Origin: Gnetum montanum
Lineage: Eukaryota; Streptophyta; Gnetopsida; Gnetales; Gnetaceae
Assembly: GCA_015680685.1 (NCBI GenBank)
Contig: MNCI01003606.1
Location: 1-63,074 of the forward strand
Direction: 5' to 3'
Length of the DNA: 63,074 nt
Shown here: one piece after another, positions 11,818-22,823 of the stretch
Layout of the letters: each line of letters starts with the position of its first letter
Position numbering within the stretch: the stretch's first letter is position 1
The notes under the pieces: generated by a model
Databases searched by the model: none
Seen by the model: the letters and a program-made list of their open reading frames with translations, nothing else
What the model was told of the DNA's origin: nothing
Translations under genes and position numbers: made by a program

Positions 11818-12150
11818 ATGAGATCTACGTTGAGATGTCATGAGATCTATGTAGAGATGTCATTATGAATACTACATGGGCAAGATGAGAGCATGGATGA
11901 AAATAAAAACTACAAATCAAATGAAGATGCTTCAAGGACTAGCAAGAAGAAAAATTGACATGAGAAAGCCTCAAAAGTTAGATCTCAAAAGTTGAGGAGA
12001 TGTCTCCTAAAAATAGTAAAAGTCTACATTCAAGAATAGACATCTTCCTAGAGACGTTCCATTTTCTAGTGAGACGTCTCTCCCAAATTGGGGCTAATCT
12101 TAGGTAGACGTCTCTGCTTTGAAGAAGATGTCTACACTAGCTATTGGGTA
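11818..12150. repeat. Cluster of palindromic AGAYGTCT motifs
   Basis: AGATGTCAT, GAGATGTCTCC, AGACATCTTCC, GAGACGTCTCTCC, AGACGTCTCTGC and AGATGTCTACAC recur irregularly here. The core GACGTC is self-complementary and equals the plant bZIP C-box core. The cluster sits upstream of the tandem repeat in the inserted LTR-like sequence. Confidence 0.65.
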
Positions 12151-12406
12151 GCCATTGCATGAATTTTGAGGATTTTTTGAAAACTCTAAGGTTATAAGAA
12201 GATACCAAATTCTTGGGAATTGTGAAAGCACTATTAATAGCAAAAGTAATCATTGTCATATCTATGCTATTATACTCTTGTTCTTCATTGTAATATCATT
12301 TGTTGTATTGTATGTTGAGTTTTAGTTACATTATTTCCTTATGTCTTTTTCTTTTTCTTATTACCATGTAGGGTTGATGTGCTTCTTGTGAGGAGGCATT
12401 ATCATT

Positions 12407-12722
12407 GAGCTTGTTGGAATCTTGTGAGGTTCAGTGGTTTTGTAGTGTAAAAATACTTCGAAGTGGAGCTTAATTTTGTAAAGGTTGTGGGTTCCTTGAA
12501 ACCACATTTTGAGTTTGTTGAAACCTTGTGGGGTTGAGTGGTTTTGCAGTGATGAAACACTCTGAAGTGAAGCTTATATCTTGTATAGGGTGTGGTGCCC
12601 TTCAACCCACATTTTGAGCTTGTTGGGACCTTGTGGGGTTGAGATATTTCACATCAACGAAACTCTCTATAGCAAAGCTCAAATCTTTTAAAGATTTTGA
12701 TTTCCTCTAAATCACATTTTGG
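12407..12722. repeat. Three-unit tandem repeat, period 104-105 bp
   Basis: Units start GAGCTTGTTG at 12407, GAGTTTGTTG at 12511 and GAGCTTGTTG at 12616; each contains CCTTGTGGGGTTGAG-like and CACATTTTG-like blocks. Units differ at perhaps 15-20% of positions. Confidence 0.85.
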
Positions 12723-15431
12723 AAGAAAAAAACTCTAGAGGTGGGCATGGATTCTACCCTATGAGTGTGGATGTACCCAAGTTGGGAAGCCACGTAAAAT
12801 TTGGTGTGTTTATGTGGCTGGGGTAATTTTTAATTGGGAAATTTATTCAACCCCCTTCTAAGTTCTCGATCCTCATGGGTTAGCTTGTTTGTAGTTACAT
12901 CCAAGAAGGAGAATAAATGACAAGTATGTATTGACTATAGGTTGCTATATGATGCCACTTTTAAGCATAAATTCTTTTTATTATTTGTAGACAAGGTATT
13001 GGACAACATCTTTGGCTTGGAGTACTATAGTTTTTTTGATGTGTACTCCAGTTATAATTAAATCAACATTATGTGAGAGGATGAAATTAAGATGACTTTC
13101 ATCTATCTATGGATGAATTTTACTTTCAAATGCATACTCTTTAGGGTATGCAATGTGTTCCAATAGTTGGTAATGTTAGTGTTTTAGGATTACATTGACA
13201 AGAGTGTGAAAGTCATCATGAATGACTTTTTCACATATGAAAAAGCATTTTAGGTAGCCTTGGACTAGCTTGAAGGTGTTTTACATTATTGATGCCAAGT
13301 GAATTTAAAGTTAAATTGGAAAAAGAGCTAGTTGATGGTGGCCAAGGGTATTTGTTCTTAGTTAAAAAGTTTTGAAGAAGGGGATTGAAGTTGATCTTGA
13401 TAAGATTCGCAGCATTGAGAACATGATAAAGACATTTGTAATAGTTAAAGAGGTGCAATCTTTCCTAGGCTACACTATTTATTATCATCATTTTATTAAA
13501 AATTATTCTAGAATAGCTAGATCTTTGTTTAAGCTCATAAAGAAAGACATTTCGTTCTTGTAGAGCAAGGAATTTAAAAATGCCTCCCAATGTCTTGAGG
13601 AAGGCTAACATGAACTCCCATGTTGTAGATTCCTAATTGGACTCAACCATTTCATATAATGATGAATGATTCTAATTTTGCATTAGGTGCTATCCTAATG
13701 TAGTTTGATAATAAGAGGAGGCTTGACTACATCAACTATGCTAGCAGAAGCATTGTAGAGCATCAACTAAACTACATAATAATAAAAAGAGTTTATGACC
13801 ATTGTCTTTATACTTAAAAAATTTAGGAATTATGTTTTAGGATGTAAAATTTTTCTTCACATCGATCATAGTACCATCTAGTTTCTCATGAATAAACTAG
13901 ATGTTAGTCCACATGTGATTAGATGGCTGGTTCTATTATAGAAATTTGATGTTAATATGATTGATTAAAAGGGAACCAAGATTGTGATGGTAAATCATCT
14001 ATAATAGTTATGAATTGGTAACAAGGGAGAATATATGATTCTTGATGACTTTCCAGATGACCGCATTTGTAAGGTCATTTTTAACTCCAAGAGAGGACTT
14101 GAATGCCCATGGTTCATAGAAAATATTAATTACCTAGTAATCTAGAAGCTTTCTTCTTAGTGGAACAAACATAAGATCCAATGATTCTAGTACCAAGTGA
14201 GGCCTTATTTGGTTTTCAAAGAGCATATCTACAAGTGATGCCGTGATGACCTAGTGAAGTGGTGTGTTCTTGATAAAAGCAAAGATGATGTCTTGGCTCA
14301 CATGCACCATGGTATGTATGGTACGTACTATGGTGGACAATGAACTATAATAGAGCTACTACTCATGGGTTATTTTTGGCCCATCATGTTTCATGATGTT
14401 CAACACTTCATGCATTGTTGTCACAAGTGTCAACATGAAGGAGTTATATCCTCATGTATGGAGGAATCAAAACCATGGATCCAACCACTATAGCCTTCAA
14501 CATATAGAGGATTAACTTCATTGGTTTCATTTCTATGACCTTTAATAGTAAGGCATACATCATTGTATGCATGAACTATTACACAAAGTGGGTGGAAGTT
14601 ATTACTGTTAAAGACTACTCATTTACTATTATAGCAAACTTCCTTTGAAATATTGTACTCCAAAAATTTAGCATTCCTTGAATTTTGACCTCTAATAATG
14701 ATACACATTTTAGTAGTAAGGTTTTTAAGAATTTATTGAAATCTTGTAAATTTAATCATAAGTTAGCTTTCCCTTATCATTTGTACGATAATGACTAGGT
14801 GGAAGGTACTAATTGTAAAATTGTTAGAATAATTAGGAAGACCGTTCATAGGTACAGAAGAGATTGAGACAACAAACTTAATGATGCTCTTTGGACCTAT
14901 TGGATGACATGGAAAAATCCCATTGATTACATACCATTTAAGTTGATCTATTGATAGGTTTCATGATTTCCTATTAATCTTGAGATGAGAACCTTGAGTA
15001 GTGTTGCAAATTTTTATATGAACTTAGATTTTACTTAGAAAGAAATAACGATGAATCTTAATCTTCTTGATAAGAATCGCTGAATCACCTTGATGTGTAA
15101 TGGATTAGAACATTCTTATCCCAAGTCTCTCCTTGATGTTCATGCAAGGAAGTTTGATTTCAAACCTAGTGATAATATTCTTTATTTTTATCCACTACAC
15201 TTGGTCCATTTGGGTAAATTTCAATTTCAATGGGAGGGACCATATATCGTTCATACTAGTTACCAATTTGGTGTAGCATACATCTATTATCTTGATGAGC
15301 TAGATATAATTTTATTAGTTAATGGAAAACACCTGAAGTGCTATAGAATGTACCTTTCTCCTTTGAGAGTGCTTAATAATCAGTCTTGTGTTCTGTCGTT
15401 AGAGGTTTATCAGATGATAGACATCGATTAG

Positions 15432-15446
15432 TCATGGGGGAGAATC
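15432..15446 (+). other. Purine tract directly after pol of element A
   Basis: TCATGGGGGAGAATC follows the last pol codon. Element C has TCATGGGGGAGATGG in the same place (37106-37120), while the tract next to the LTR of A is TTATGGGGGAGAGAT at 17583. Two such tracts per element suggest an internal polypurine tract besides the LTR-proximal one. Confidence 0.5.
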
Positions 15447-17582
15447 CTTCATGCCATGTAAAATTTTTCTTTTGTTTCTATTATTTTATTTATGTGCCTT
15501 AATAAAGTTAGTGTATCAGTTAGTCATTTTCATATTTTGAGCTTAATGATCAACCATTCATAATCTTTTTCTTTTTCTTAAGTGTGTTTGCATTTGTGTG
15601 GGAAAAAAAAATTAATGTGCTGTATGAAGGCTTACCTAATAAGCTAATGGTAGATGGATGATTCATAGATGTGATGATGATGCAAGAGTGACAAATGGAT
15701 CCAAAGTAGAGCCTTGATCAATGGATTCCTTATATAGTAGAATTCATCCACCAATTTTCTTCTATCCATCACTAGTGAACCATGCTTAAATTCAATAGGG
15801 AGATTGGACTCACACTATGAGCTATTGAAGCTAATGCTACTAGAATTGTGGATCAGTGGTGGGTCCACAATTTAGGGTGTGAGCTTTGAAATCCTAAAAA
15901 ACTGCATGATGATAGGCAAGAAAAGGTTGTATAATCAAGGATCCTTATGATTGCTGAATGAGTCTAACTGGTGTGATTAGACAAAGGTGGACATGTCACT
16001 ATGCTTGGTGATCCTAGTCAGATTAGGTTCTTGAACATATGGATGTCATGTGGTGAGGGAAAAATTTTCATGTTCATGCATGTCAAAGACTCTAAGTAGT
16101 GTTCTAATACCCTAGTCATCCCCATAACCTTCATGCCTCATAAAAATCCTCTTCTCACAAAAAGAAAAAAAGAGATGAAAGAGAGAGAGAGAAAAAAAAG
16201 TTAAGGTGAAAAAGATGAAAAGATGAAAGAGAAAAGCAAATAAAAAAGGAATAATGATGATGAGATGAAGAGGTGTTGGAGAAAGAAAATTTTACTCCAA
16301 GTTATTAGTTCATACAAATTAATATTTTAACCATCTTGAATCTAAACTAAAGCAAGAAGTTGAACTAATGCCCATGTAAGCCTTTTCATGTTCAACATAT
16401 TACCTAGATCTCTCAAACTCAATGTAATAGTCCAAGGAAATCTCCTATTTCATTCCTACTCATGGTTATGAATGCTTAGAAGTCTCTTTCTTAGTGAAAT
16501 TTGGTAACATCAATTGATACTTCCATCTAATTCCTAGAAACATATGCTAATCTTGGCCATATTCATCTTTTGGTCATGGCATTATAATCTATGTTGGAAT
16601 TAGGATTAGTTAGTGTAGCCAAAGGGATTGATGAAAGGATTTTAGTAGAGAAAACTTTAGGAAGCTTGATGTGCAAATGTGATGAATGGAGAAAAACCAA
16701 ACCAGGATCTTGACTTTTGAATGTTTTNAATGGAGAAAAACCAAACCAGGATCTTGACTTTTGAATGTTTTATCGCATGTTACTTTGATTTGATCTCACC
16801 AATGGTTAGACTATGGAATAATCAAGGCTAGATGACACCAGTAAGGGTAGCTATAACCTTGTACTTGGAAGAATAACTTGGAGGCTTATTCCTACTAGGT
16901 GGACAAATAACCATAAAGGGATATAGTAGTGGATCTCTTATGGTGCATAGAATAGGCTCATGTGCCCCATGAGCTAATTGAATAGTTGGTTGAAGATTTG
17001 GGTATGTTACACATATACACACACTCTTATCCATTATGCTTTCTTCATTTCTATCATTCCTTTTATTAATCGTTATTAGATGTAGTAGGAAGTTGACTAG
17101 GTAAAGTGAGGGATAATATTGACCATCTAAGGAAATAGACTTAACATTTAATACTAATTTTTCACTAGTTATTAGGAATCCATAGGTGTCCCATCAACAA
17201 GTTTTACAAGGGTAAGGAAGGAAGGAGAGTACTATGGGAAGGATCCACTTGTGATTCTTTAGTAGCATGGCATTGTAAGCAACTGAGCTTAAGCTTAACT
17301 TCTAGGATGGTAGTGGTTGCATGACATAAAACACTTGATTAGTCTTCTACATGTGTGCAATTATTACTCAATGAATTTAATAGTTTAACAAAGACTATCT
17401 ACTTCTCCTTATTCCTTGTACTTGCATGTTTGTTGTCTCGGTCTACTTAGGTGTTGATGTTGTAAGTTTTAGAGCTTGTTTTGTTTAGTGTTTCTCATGT
17501 CCATATCTATAATTGTTATACCAATGTTCTTTAGTACATGTCGTTAGTTAATGTCACCTAAGACTAGTGTCTTGTAACTCAG
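15447..17582. other. Non-coding 3' region of element A
   Basis: About 2.1 kb without recognisable coding. In B and C the corresponding region holds an extra ORF; I do not recognise one here. 16159-16260 is strongly purine-rich on the plus strand (A/G runs with short GATGAAA words). The single-N seam at 16728 lies in it. Confidence 0.5.
16685..16771. repeat. 43-bp exact direct repeat around a single N (assembly seam)
   Basis: 16685-16727 and 16729-16771 are identical, separated by N at 16728; same pattern as at 6342 and 54217. Confidence 0.85.
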
Positions 17583-17709
17583 TTATGGGGGAGAGATTGA
17601 TGGGTATGTGTTTTTGATCCTATCTTATTCATCATACTCATGTACATGTTTAGCGCTAGGTTATGAGTTTGTTCTTGATGTTTTCTTTAGGAATTATAAT
17701 TATCATTGT
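17583..17709 (+). mobile_element. Polypurine tract and first 112 bp of the 3' LTR of element A
   Basis: TTATGGGGGAGAGAT (17583-17597) is followed by TGATGGGTATG, an LTR start matching TGATGGGATGC of element E at 41727. The LTR breaks off at 17709, where the minus-strand LTR of element B begins. Confidence 0.6.
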
Positions 17710-18525
17710 TGATGAGTGGTGAGGTACCCCTATGTTCAACCATACGAATCACAAGCGTTTAGGCACGATCCAGTCAAATTCAGTGGATGGGACTAGTTGT
17801 GGTATCTAGATCGTTATGCTCTGATCATAGTTTGCTATTTTCCACTTGGACTAGTGGTATCTTTATCATGTATGGTTTATTCCAAAGTGAGGCATATGAT
17901 GTGGTCTACTTTCTATGCTACTCCTAATGACGAAAAGAGATAAATTTATTAAACTAAGGGATAATGGAAAAACAAGATCTAAACTAGCCTATGGCAATGA
18001 GTATTTGCTCTTAATCATCCATACATGTCTTGGACTTTATGAAGCTACTTTTGGATTGTCAAGTGTAAGTCATTGGTTGTGCCAAATGAGACACCTCTGG
18101 ATTACCAAGTATTTACACTTAAATGCTCATGATTAAGACGTACACATTCTGCTTAATAATAGGAAAAATAAATAACAATAAATGAAAATGTTTAACTAAA
18201 GAAAGCATTAAATAATTAAAGAAACAATAATCTAAGTGGATGCTACAATGATGGAAGTAATCTTGATTTTTATTGCCAGTCATGTAACATGTCCAAGTAT
18301 GTCACACTCGAACAAAGGTGCCATACGATTACAAGCATTACACTGTCAACATGCACTAGGAATAACATGCAATAAAAGAAGAAAGTAAAAACTAGAACTA
18401 TCTACAAACTATCAACTACTTACTACTTTTCTCATCTGAGCACCCTAGCACTATATTTATAGGCAAGATTCAAATGAGGTGATGTTGGATATCCAATGTT
18501 GGGATCTTAAAATGGTGTCTCATCA
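17710..18525 (-). mobile_element. 3' LTR of element B (816 bp)
   Basis: On the minus strand it starts TGATGAGACACC at 18525 and ends CACCACTCATCA at 17710, giving 7-bp inverted ends TGATGAG/CTCATCA. Bases 17715-17790 reverse-complemented match the end of the E LTR (GGATCGTGC...CGTATGGTTGA...GGGGTACC...CACTCATCA). GATATC in a TTGGATATCCAA palindrome (18485-18496) lies about 25-35 bp upstream of a TATA-like box, CCTATAAATATAG on the minus strand (about 18451-18463). This fits U3, TATA, then R/U5. Confidence 0.7.
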
Positions 18526-18538
18526 TGCCCCCATGATT
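18526..18538 (-). other. Polypurine tract of element B
   Basis: Read on the minus strand, CATGGGGGCA directly precedes the LTR start TGATGAG at 18525. It resembles the ATGGGGGAGA tract of elements A and C and sets the orientation of B. Confidence 0.55.
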
Positions 18539-18540
18539 GA

Positions 18541-21491
18541 ATGAAAACTCATCATCGAGTTAAACAAAATGAGGAACAAGTTCTTTACAAAATATTAATA
18601 GGTATGGGATTATTAATTAACTCAAAAATGAACAAGAAAATTGCATGCCACAGTGGTGCAGTACAAAAATGGAACACATTATTACAAAATAAAATAAAAA
18701 CAAGATTGGGAGGCTCATGTAGTGCTTGGAGGTGGTGGCTCTTCCATCAGCTACTTTCCTTTGTCACCAAGCCATTGAAACTTGTATCAATTGAGTAAGA
18801 CCTAAAATTTTTCTTCCTTTGTCCTTAGGTCATGTACCATCTAGGCTACTGTGCCAATGTGTGTTAGTGTTAGTACATCCCAAGGATATGGCAACTGCAA
18901 GAACATTTGATTCACCTTTACATATCATGGCATGAACTACTATCATTCTTCCTTGAAAGCCCTAGCTTTATCCTTGAGCTTATGATAATCTATCAATTTG
19001 CAAGCCAAGTTTTAGGCTACATCTTTTTGTCCCTAATAACTAGCTTTAACACCTTCAACTCTGATTTTTCCAATTGCAACTTTTGCAAAGCATCTTTTCA
19101 ATTAACAAAATATTTCTCATATAATGCATAGGTGGTCACCACTTGTTTTTCTAGCTCACTTCGGGGATGACTTGCTATTAATATGGCAAGGTTGGAATAT
19201 CTAAGGTTAACCAATGCCATGTACTCTTTTAAATCCTTTATCTGTAGGTCTTTGTTTTTGACTTTCGCTTGTTGGACCATGGCATAACTGTCCAAGATGG
19301 CTTGCCGTTTAGAATTCTACGATGACAAGGAGCTGATGTGGGCCTTGGCCATTTTGATTTCTTATACATGCCAACTTGGTCATGGAAATGCTCTTTTAAT
19401 TTTTCATGCTTTTTGGCTTTGTTTTGCCATGCGCTGATCTCGATTACTAACTTTTGGAAAATAGTGTGTACCTCCTCCATGGAGAGGGTTCTATTTTCTT
19501 GGTCCAATCTACTCATATGCTGGTTGACCCTCAGCAATTATTCTCACAATTGGTGGATGCTTTCTTCTAAGATGTTCTTTTGTTTTTCTGCAATTGTCAA
19601 CTGGGAATTCTCTATAGTGAGTTGCTTATTTTCTTCTTGGGCGATGATCAGTGCCTTTTATACATATGAGATTGCACATCTGCAAAAAAGGCATTCCAAA
19701 CCACTATCTCATTCTCTCGCTCTATAGCTACTCTCTCCTTCGCTAGCTTGGTAAGATCCTCTATCCTGAACTGCTCTAGTTGGTCTGGTGTGAAAAAATA
19801 GGTAGGATCCCATCGTTCAGCATGCAAGGCAGCTAGCTCTTCTTATAATCTTTGTATCTTAGCTTCTACATGTTCTGCCTTGACCTTTGCCATTACCAAA
19901 TTTCCTTTCATGGTGATGAGGTCTAATTATGTTATGGTGACATCGTTGGGGATGTTAAACAGAGTGGTCATCACTTGACTCATTTGCAATGAGTGATCAA
20001 GCACATCCTCATGAACTGCAGGAGTAATTAAGATCCTAGTTAGCATTTGTGCATCTCTATTTCCTTCCAAATTAGTTGAAGGCACAATAGTAACATTGAA
20101 TGACTCTTTGATGTGATCAATGATCACCTATATTGTGCCTACTGCATCCTTGTGTTGTAGCACCATGACTGTGGTGCCTTCTCCAATTTCTAATGTGACT
20201 TGAAAGGATGTAGCATTTCTAGAGATCTAGCATGATCATTGAGATCCCCCTCCTCTTGACTATATTGAGATATCTCCCCTTGTTGGATAAGCTAATATAG
20301 TGGGTTGTACAACATCATCCATAACTTGGAAGAGATTGGCCTCATCCTTGCTTTCCTAGTTGACAGTTTCAGTAATCTTTTATAGGTGGCTCATAAACAG
20401 TCTATAATCTTATGGTGGTGATGATGGAGCTGGTGCTTGCGGACATTACTTAGGCTCTTGTTGTGTTTCTATTGCTATTTTTTCCTCCTTTTCAGCTTCT
20501 TGCTCCTCAGTAGAATCTTTTCTTGGTGCTACGATTTTTAGGGATTCTATGAAGGTAGCATGCTGAGCCTTCCTAGGGATATCATTGGTATATCCCAAAA
20601 TTTTAACATGCTTGCACAACTTTCTAATCAAATAGCGAAATGGGAGTGTTGGTTTCCCTAACTTCATTTCTTCAAACTATTGCTAGATTTATATGAAGTA
20701 ATATTGGGAAAGGTTAATTGCAAAATTTCCCATTAGAATGACACTTTCCTTAGCTGCATAAGTCAAGATTCAATTGAGCCCTTTGGTAGTAAATAGGTGG
20801 TAAATCCCGATCTTAAAGTAGGTTCTCTCTTCCAAAGTCAGTTCATGGTATGACTTGTCCTCTTTACTGTATGCTTATCTTAGCCATAATTTCTTTGTTT
20901 CAAGGTTAAATCTAGTGGACAAGTGAGCAACCTTGGCCCTTTCATTGGGTAGGTTGAGAGTTGTAGCAATGTCCTTGATTGAGTAAGAGACAATCACCTT
21001 GCAGAAAGTAATAGTGGTGCCCTCATCTTTGTTATGCTAGAATTGATGGACTTTTCCCAGGTACCATTCACCACTATCAAACAAGATAGGCCACAATGGG
21101 AACGCTTTAATTTGCGTCTGTATCGCTTCTGAAGAAAACTTGACGAATGGACCAAAGTTCATTTTCATAATGACCAAAGCCAATGTGGATTTCTTCAAGG
21201 TAGCAACAAGGTAGTTAGGGTGAAACATGAGACGTTATCCCTATTTGGGAGCTAGTACTTCTACTACCTCTCCTTGAGCCAATTGCTTGGTAGTAGGGGC
21301 CTCTTGATGGATATTGAAAGATTGGGCCTCCTATTCAACATGTTCCTCATGTTCTCCTTGCTAGTCACGACCACCACATGGATGTTTAGTGACTCTTTAT
21401 GAGGATTCACCCTGAGCACCTCTTTTTGGGACCATCTACAATCAAGCAAAAACCAAGTGTTACCAAGGTTATGTTTGTTATCATTAATCAA
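18541..21491 (-). pseudogene. Extra ORF of element B (retroelement accessory protein, coiled-coil tail), broken
   Basis: Minus-strand coding between a TATA-like box near 22040 and the 3' LTR, sense relative to B. The N-terminal half (about 21230-20450) reads as a globular domain with LNLPNERA, ERTYFKIGIYHLF and VILMGNFAINLSQY. The C-terminal half is Glu/Lys/Gln-rich and predicted coiled coil (about 19900-19100), including LKEYMALVNLRYSNLAILIASHP. The same protein occurs in element C (LGLPNIR, EHAYFKIVGYHL, MKYMELSNLHYSNLVML). It resembles accessory ORFs of plant gypsy elements often labelled putative plant transposon protein; biochemical role unknown. Several stops and shifts. Confidence 0.6.
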
Positions 21492-21798
21492 TTTATAACT
21501 TACTCATAACCTTAGTTCATTAAGCTAATAATGCATATGATTGCAGGGTTAGGAAAATTTTCAAGAAAAATCCCCCAAAAAGTGTCTATCTCTTCTATGA
21601 CCCATGACAACTGTTTCCTTTTTCATTATTTGTGGCTTAAAATAATGGTTATGGGCCTATGGGTTAGAAAAAATGGACATTTGACATTATTGTTAGTGAT
21701 TTTGCATTATCATTCCTAAGGTTTTTATCATTATTACCCTTATAATACCTTCTAGGCGATAGAAAATTTTAAAAAATTGGCACAAAGTTTGCACGCCA

Positions 21799-21823
21799 CC
21801 CCCCCCCCCCCCCCCCCCCCCCC
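21799..21823. repeat. Poly-C tract, 25 bases
   Basis: Uninterrupted C25 in an AT-rich context. Shorter C or G tracts occur at 6544, 24570 (G13), about 36955 and 37937 (G11). Confidence 0.9.
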
Positions 21824-22035
21824 AATGACTAAGTTGAACACTCTAGGTTCAGACAGATTTGAATGGCATGGAAATCAGAGCATTAGAGAGCTAGATATCG
21901 CAAGTGGAAGATGGAGGTGTAGAGTTCTAAGTCATGAGAAAAAAAAATTTCAACAACTCCCCTAGTAGCAAATGAGAGAAATGAAATTCTAAGAAGAAAT
22001 TATCTCATCTCCTTGTAGTGTTACATTCATGTAGC

Positions 22036-22049
22036 CTTATATTTATAGC
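22036..22049 (-). promoter_or_regulatory. TATA-like box upstream of the extra ORF of element B
   Basis: The minus strand reads GGCTATAAATATAAGG here, about 550 bp upstream of the first long open segment (start at 21491). Element C has an equivalent TATATATAG upstream of its extra ORF. This suggests an internal promoter separate from the LTR; no transcript evidence is available from sequence. Confidence 0.45.
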
Positions 22050-22233
22050 CTCTTAAATTTTTCCTTCTGATTTTTGAAATAATATAACATTGATTTATTA
22101 TTAACTAATTTGGTGAATAGAGAAAACTTGTATCATTTTACCATATATTTGGAGGAAACTACCAAAGAATCTTTCATTATGATCAAAATTTTATTTTGAT
22201 TTATTTTTGATGAGTCATTGTAGGTTTGACTAC

Positions 22234-22317
22234 GTCAACATGATCCTGTCGATGTGTACTTGTCGATGTGATCCCATCAACATGTACCCATCGATGTGAT
22301 GCCATTGACGAAGTGTC
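22234..22317. repeat. Six exact-length 14-bp repeats in the U3 of the F LTR
   Basis: Six consecutive 14-base units beginning at 22234, 22248, 22262, 22276, 22290 and 22304. Units alternate TCGATGTG and TCAACATG cores with ATCC/ACCC/ACTT ends. The last unit ends 10 bases before the TATA box at 22328. TCGA is self-complementary and one unit contains CATCGATG. Confidence 0.9.
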
Positions 22318-22327
22318 TTGTCTTGCC

Positions 22328-22336
22328 TATATAAAT
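22328..22336 (+). promoter_or_regulatory. TATA box of the F LTR
   Basis: TATATAAAT immediately downstream of the 14-bp repeat array, about 120 bp into the LTR, with a GCATGCAT-rich stretch after it. The position matches the TATA boxes of the B and E LTRs. Confidence 0.7.
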
Positions 22337-22823
22337 GCATGCATCTATTGCATTTATGACATTTGTTTATTGATAGCTTAGTCATACTCTTGAATTTTAT
22401 TTCTTCTAGAGTTAGAATATTTTCTAAGTGCCTATAGTAGGAGTGAGAAGTGTACGGATCTTTATTTGAGCATCGAGATCCTTGGACATCTTGGTGTGAA
22501 CGAAAATAAAGATGAGCTTTCTTCATAAATCTTCTAGCACTTGGAATTAGCAGAATATTTACTTTAATGCATTTATTCTTCATGCAATTTATGTTCAAGA
22601 ATTTAAGTAATTAATTGAATTTGGATAATTAATGCACATAAATATGACCACCTCGAACATACATTAATGCTTGGTAATACTAGTAGCACTTACGCTTGGT
22701 AAGTTAGTAGTGTTGCAACGTGTTAAGGATGTGTATGGAAGATGGGAACAGATATTTGTGTTAGGCTTACTTAAGAAATTAATTAGTTATTATATTAATT
22801 AAACATTTAATTACTTTTTTTTT

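Larger units (their letters stand above)
11719..12882. mobile_element. LTR-like insertion inside the RT of element A
   Basis: Pol coding stops at about 11718 and resumes at about 12890, so roughly 1.16 kb is foreign. It begins TGTTAAAAC and ends near CTCA, compatible with TG...CA of a solo LTR; flanks TGGTA and TGGGT are only a weak candidate target duplication. It contains a palindromic AGACGTCT/AGATGTCT cluster and a ~104-bp tandem repeat. The same motif cluster marks the LTR of element G, so both may belong to related families. Boundaries are uncertain by about 15 bp. Confidence 0.55.
11530..15431 (+). pseudogene. Element A pol: RT, RNase H, integrase, interrupted by an insertion
   Basis: The RT N-terminal part ends GFIAPISNSEWV...LLV at 11718; the reading resumes at about 12890 with FVVTSKKENK, VCIDYRLL and VLDNIFG...YYSFFDVYSSYN. 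The metal-binding box is degraded to VKVIMNDFFTY (about 13210). RNase H follows at about 13640-14030 (SNFALGAIL, LDYINYASRSIVEHQLNY). The integrase zinc domain is at about 14300-14450 (HHGMYGTYYGG...CHKCQ) and the core at about 14480-14900 (INFIGF, YYTKWVEV, RYRRD, ALWTYW). The tail at 15090-15431 keeps a GPYIVH motif. Dozens of stops and shifts: a relic. Confidence 0.75.
9719..17709 (+). mobile_element. Athila-like Ty3/gypsy element A, heavily decayed, 3' LTR start included
   Basis: Order on the plus strand: gag tail and protease remnants, RT, RNase H, integrase, a purine tract at 15432, about 2.1 kb of non-coding sequence, then a second purine tract and the start TGATGGG of an LTR at 17598. 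The 5' LTR is not recognisable, and the left limit is only where coding similarity starts. It shares pol wording with element C and the LTR start with E. A 1.16-kb LTR-like insertion splits the RT, and element B cuts off the 3' LTR after 112 bp. Confidence 0.7.
21492..22207. other. Leader and upstream region of the extra ORF of element B
   Basis: AT-rich. GATATCGC at 21894-21901 is the same octamer as in LTRs of this family (1-24, 41747, 41764). A 25-base C run lies at 21799-21823. Apart from the TATA-like box I see no other feature. The stretch ends at the LTR of F. Confidence 0.45.

Noticed and set aside
19338-19727. Plus-strand ORF of 129 codons
   Set aside because: It is the complement of the coiled-coil part of the extra ORF of B, which has homology to element C on the other strand.
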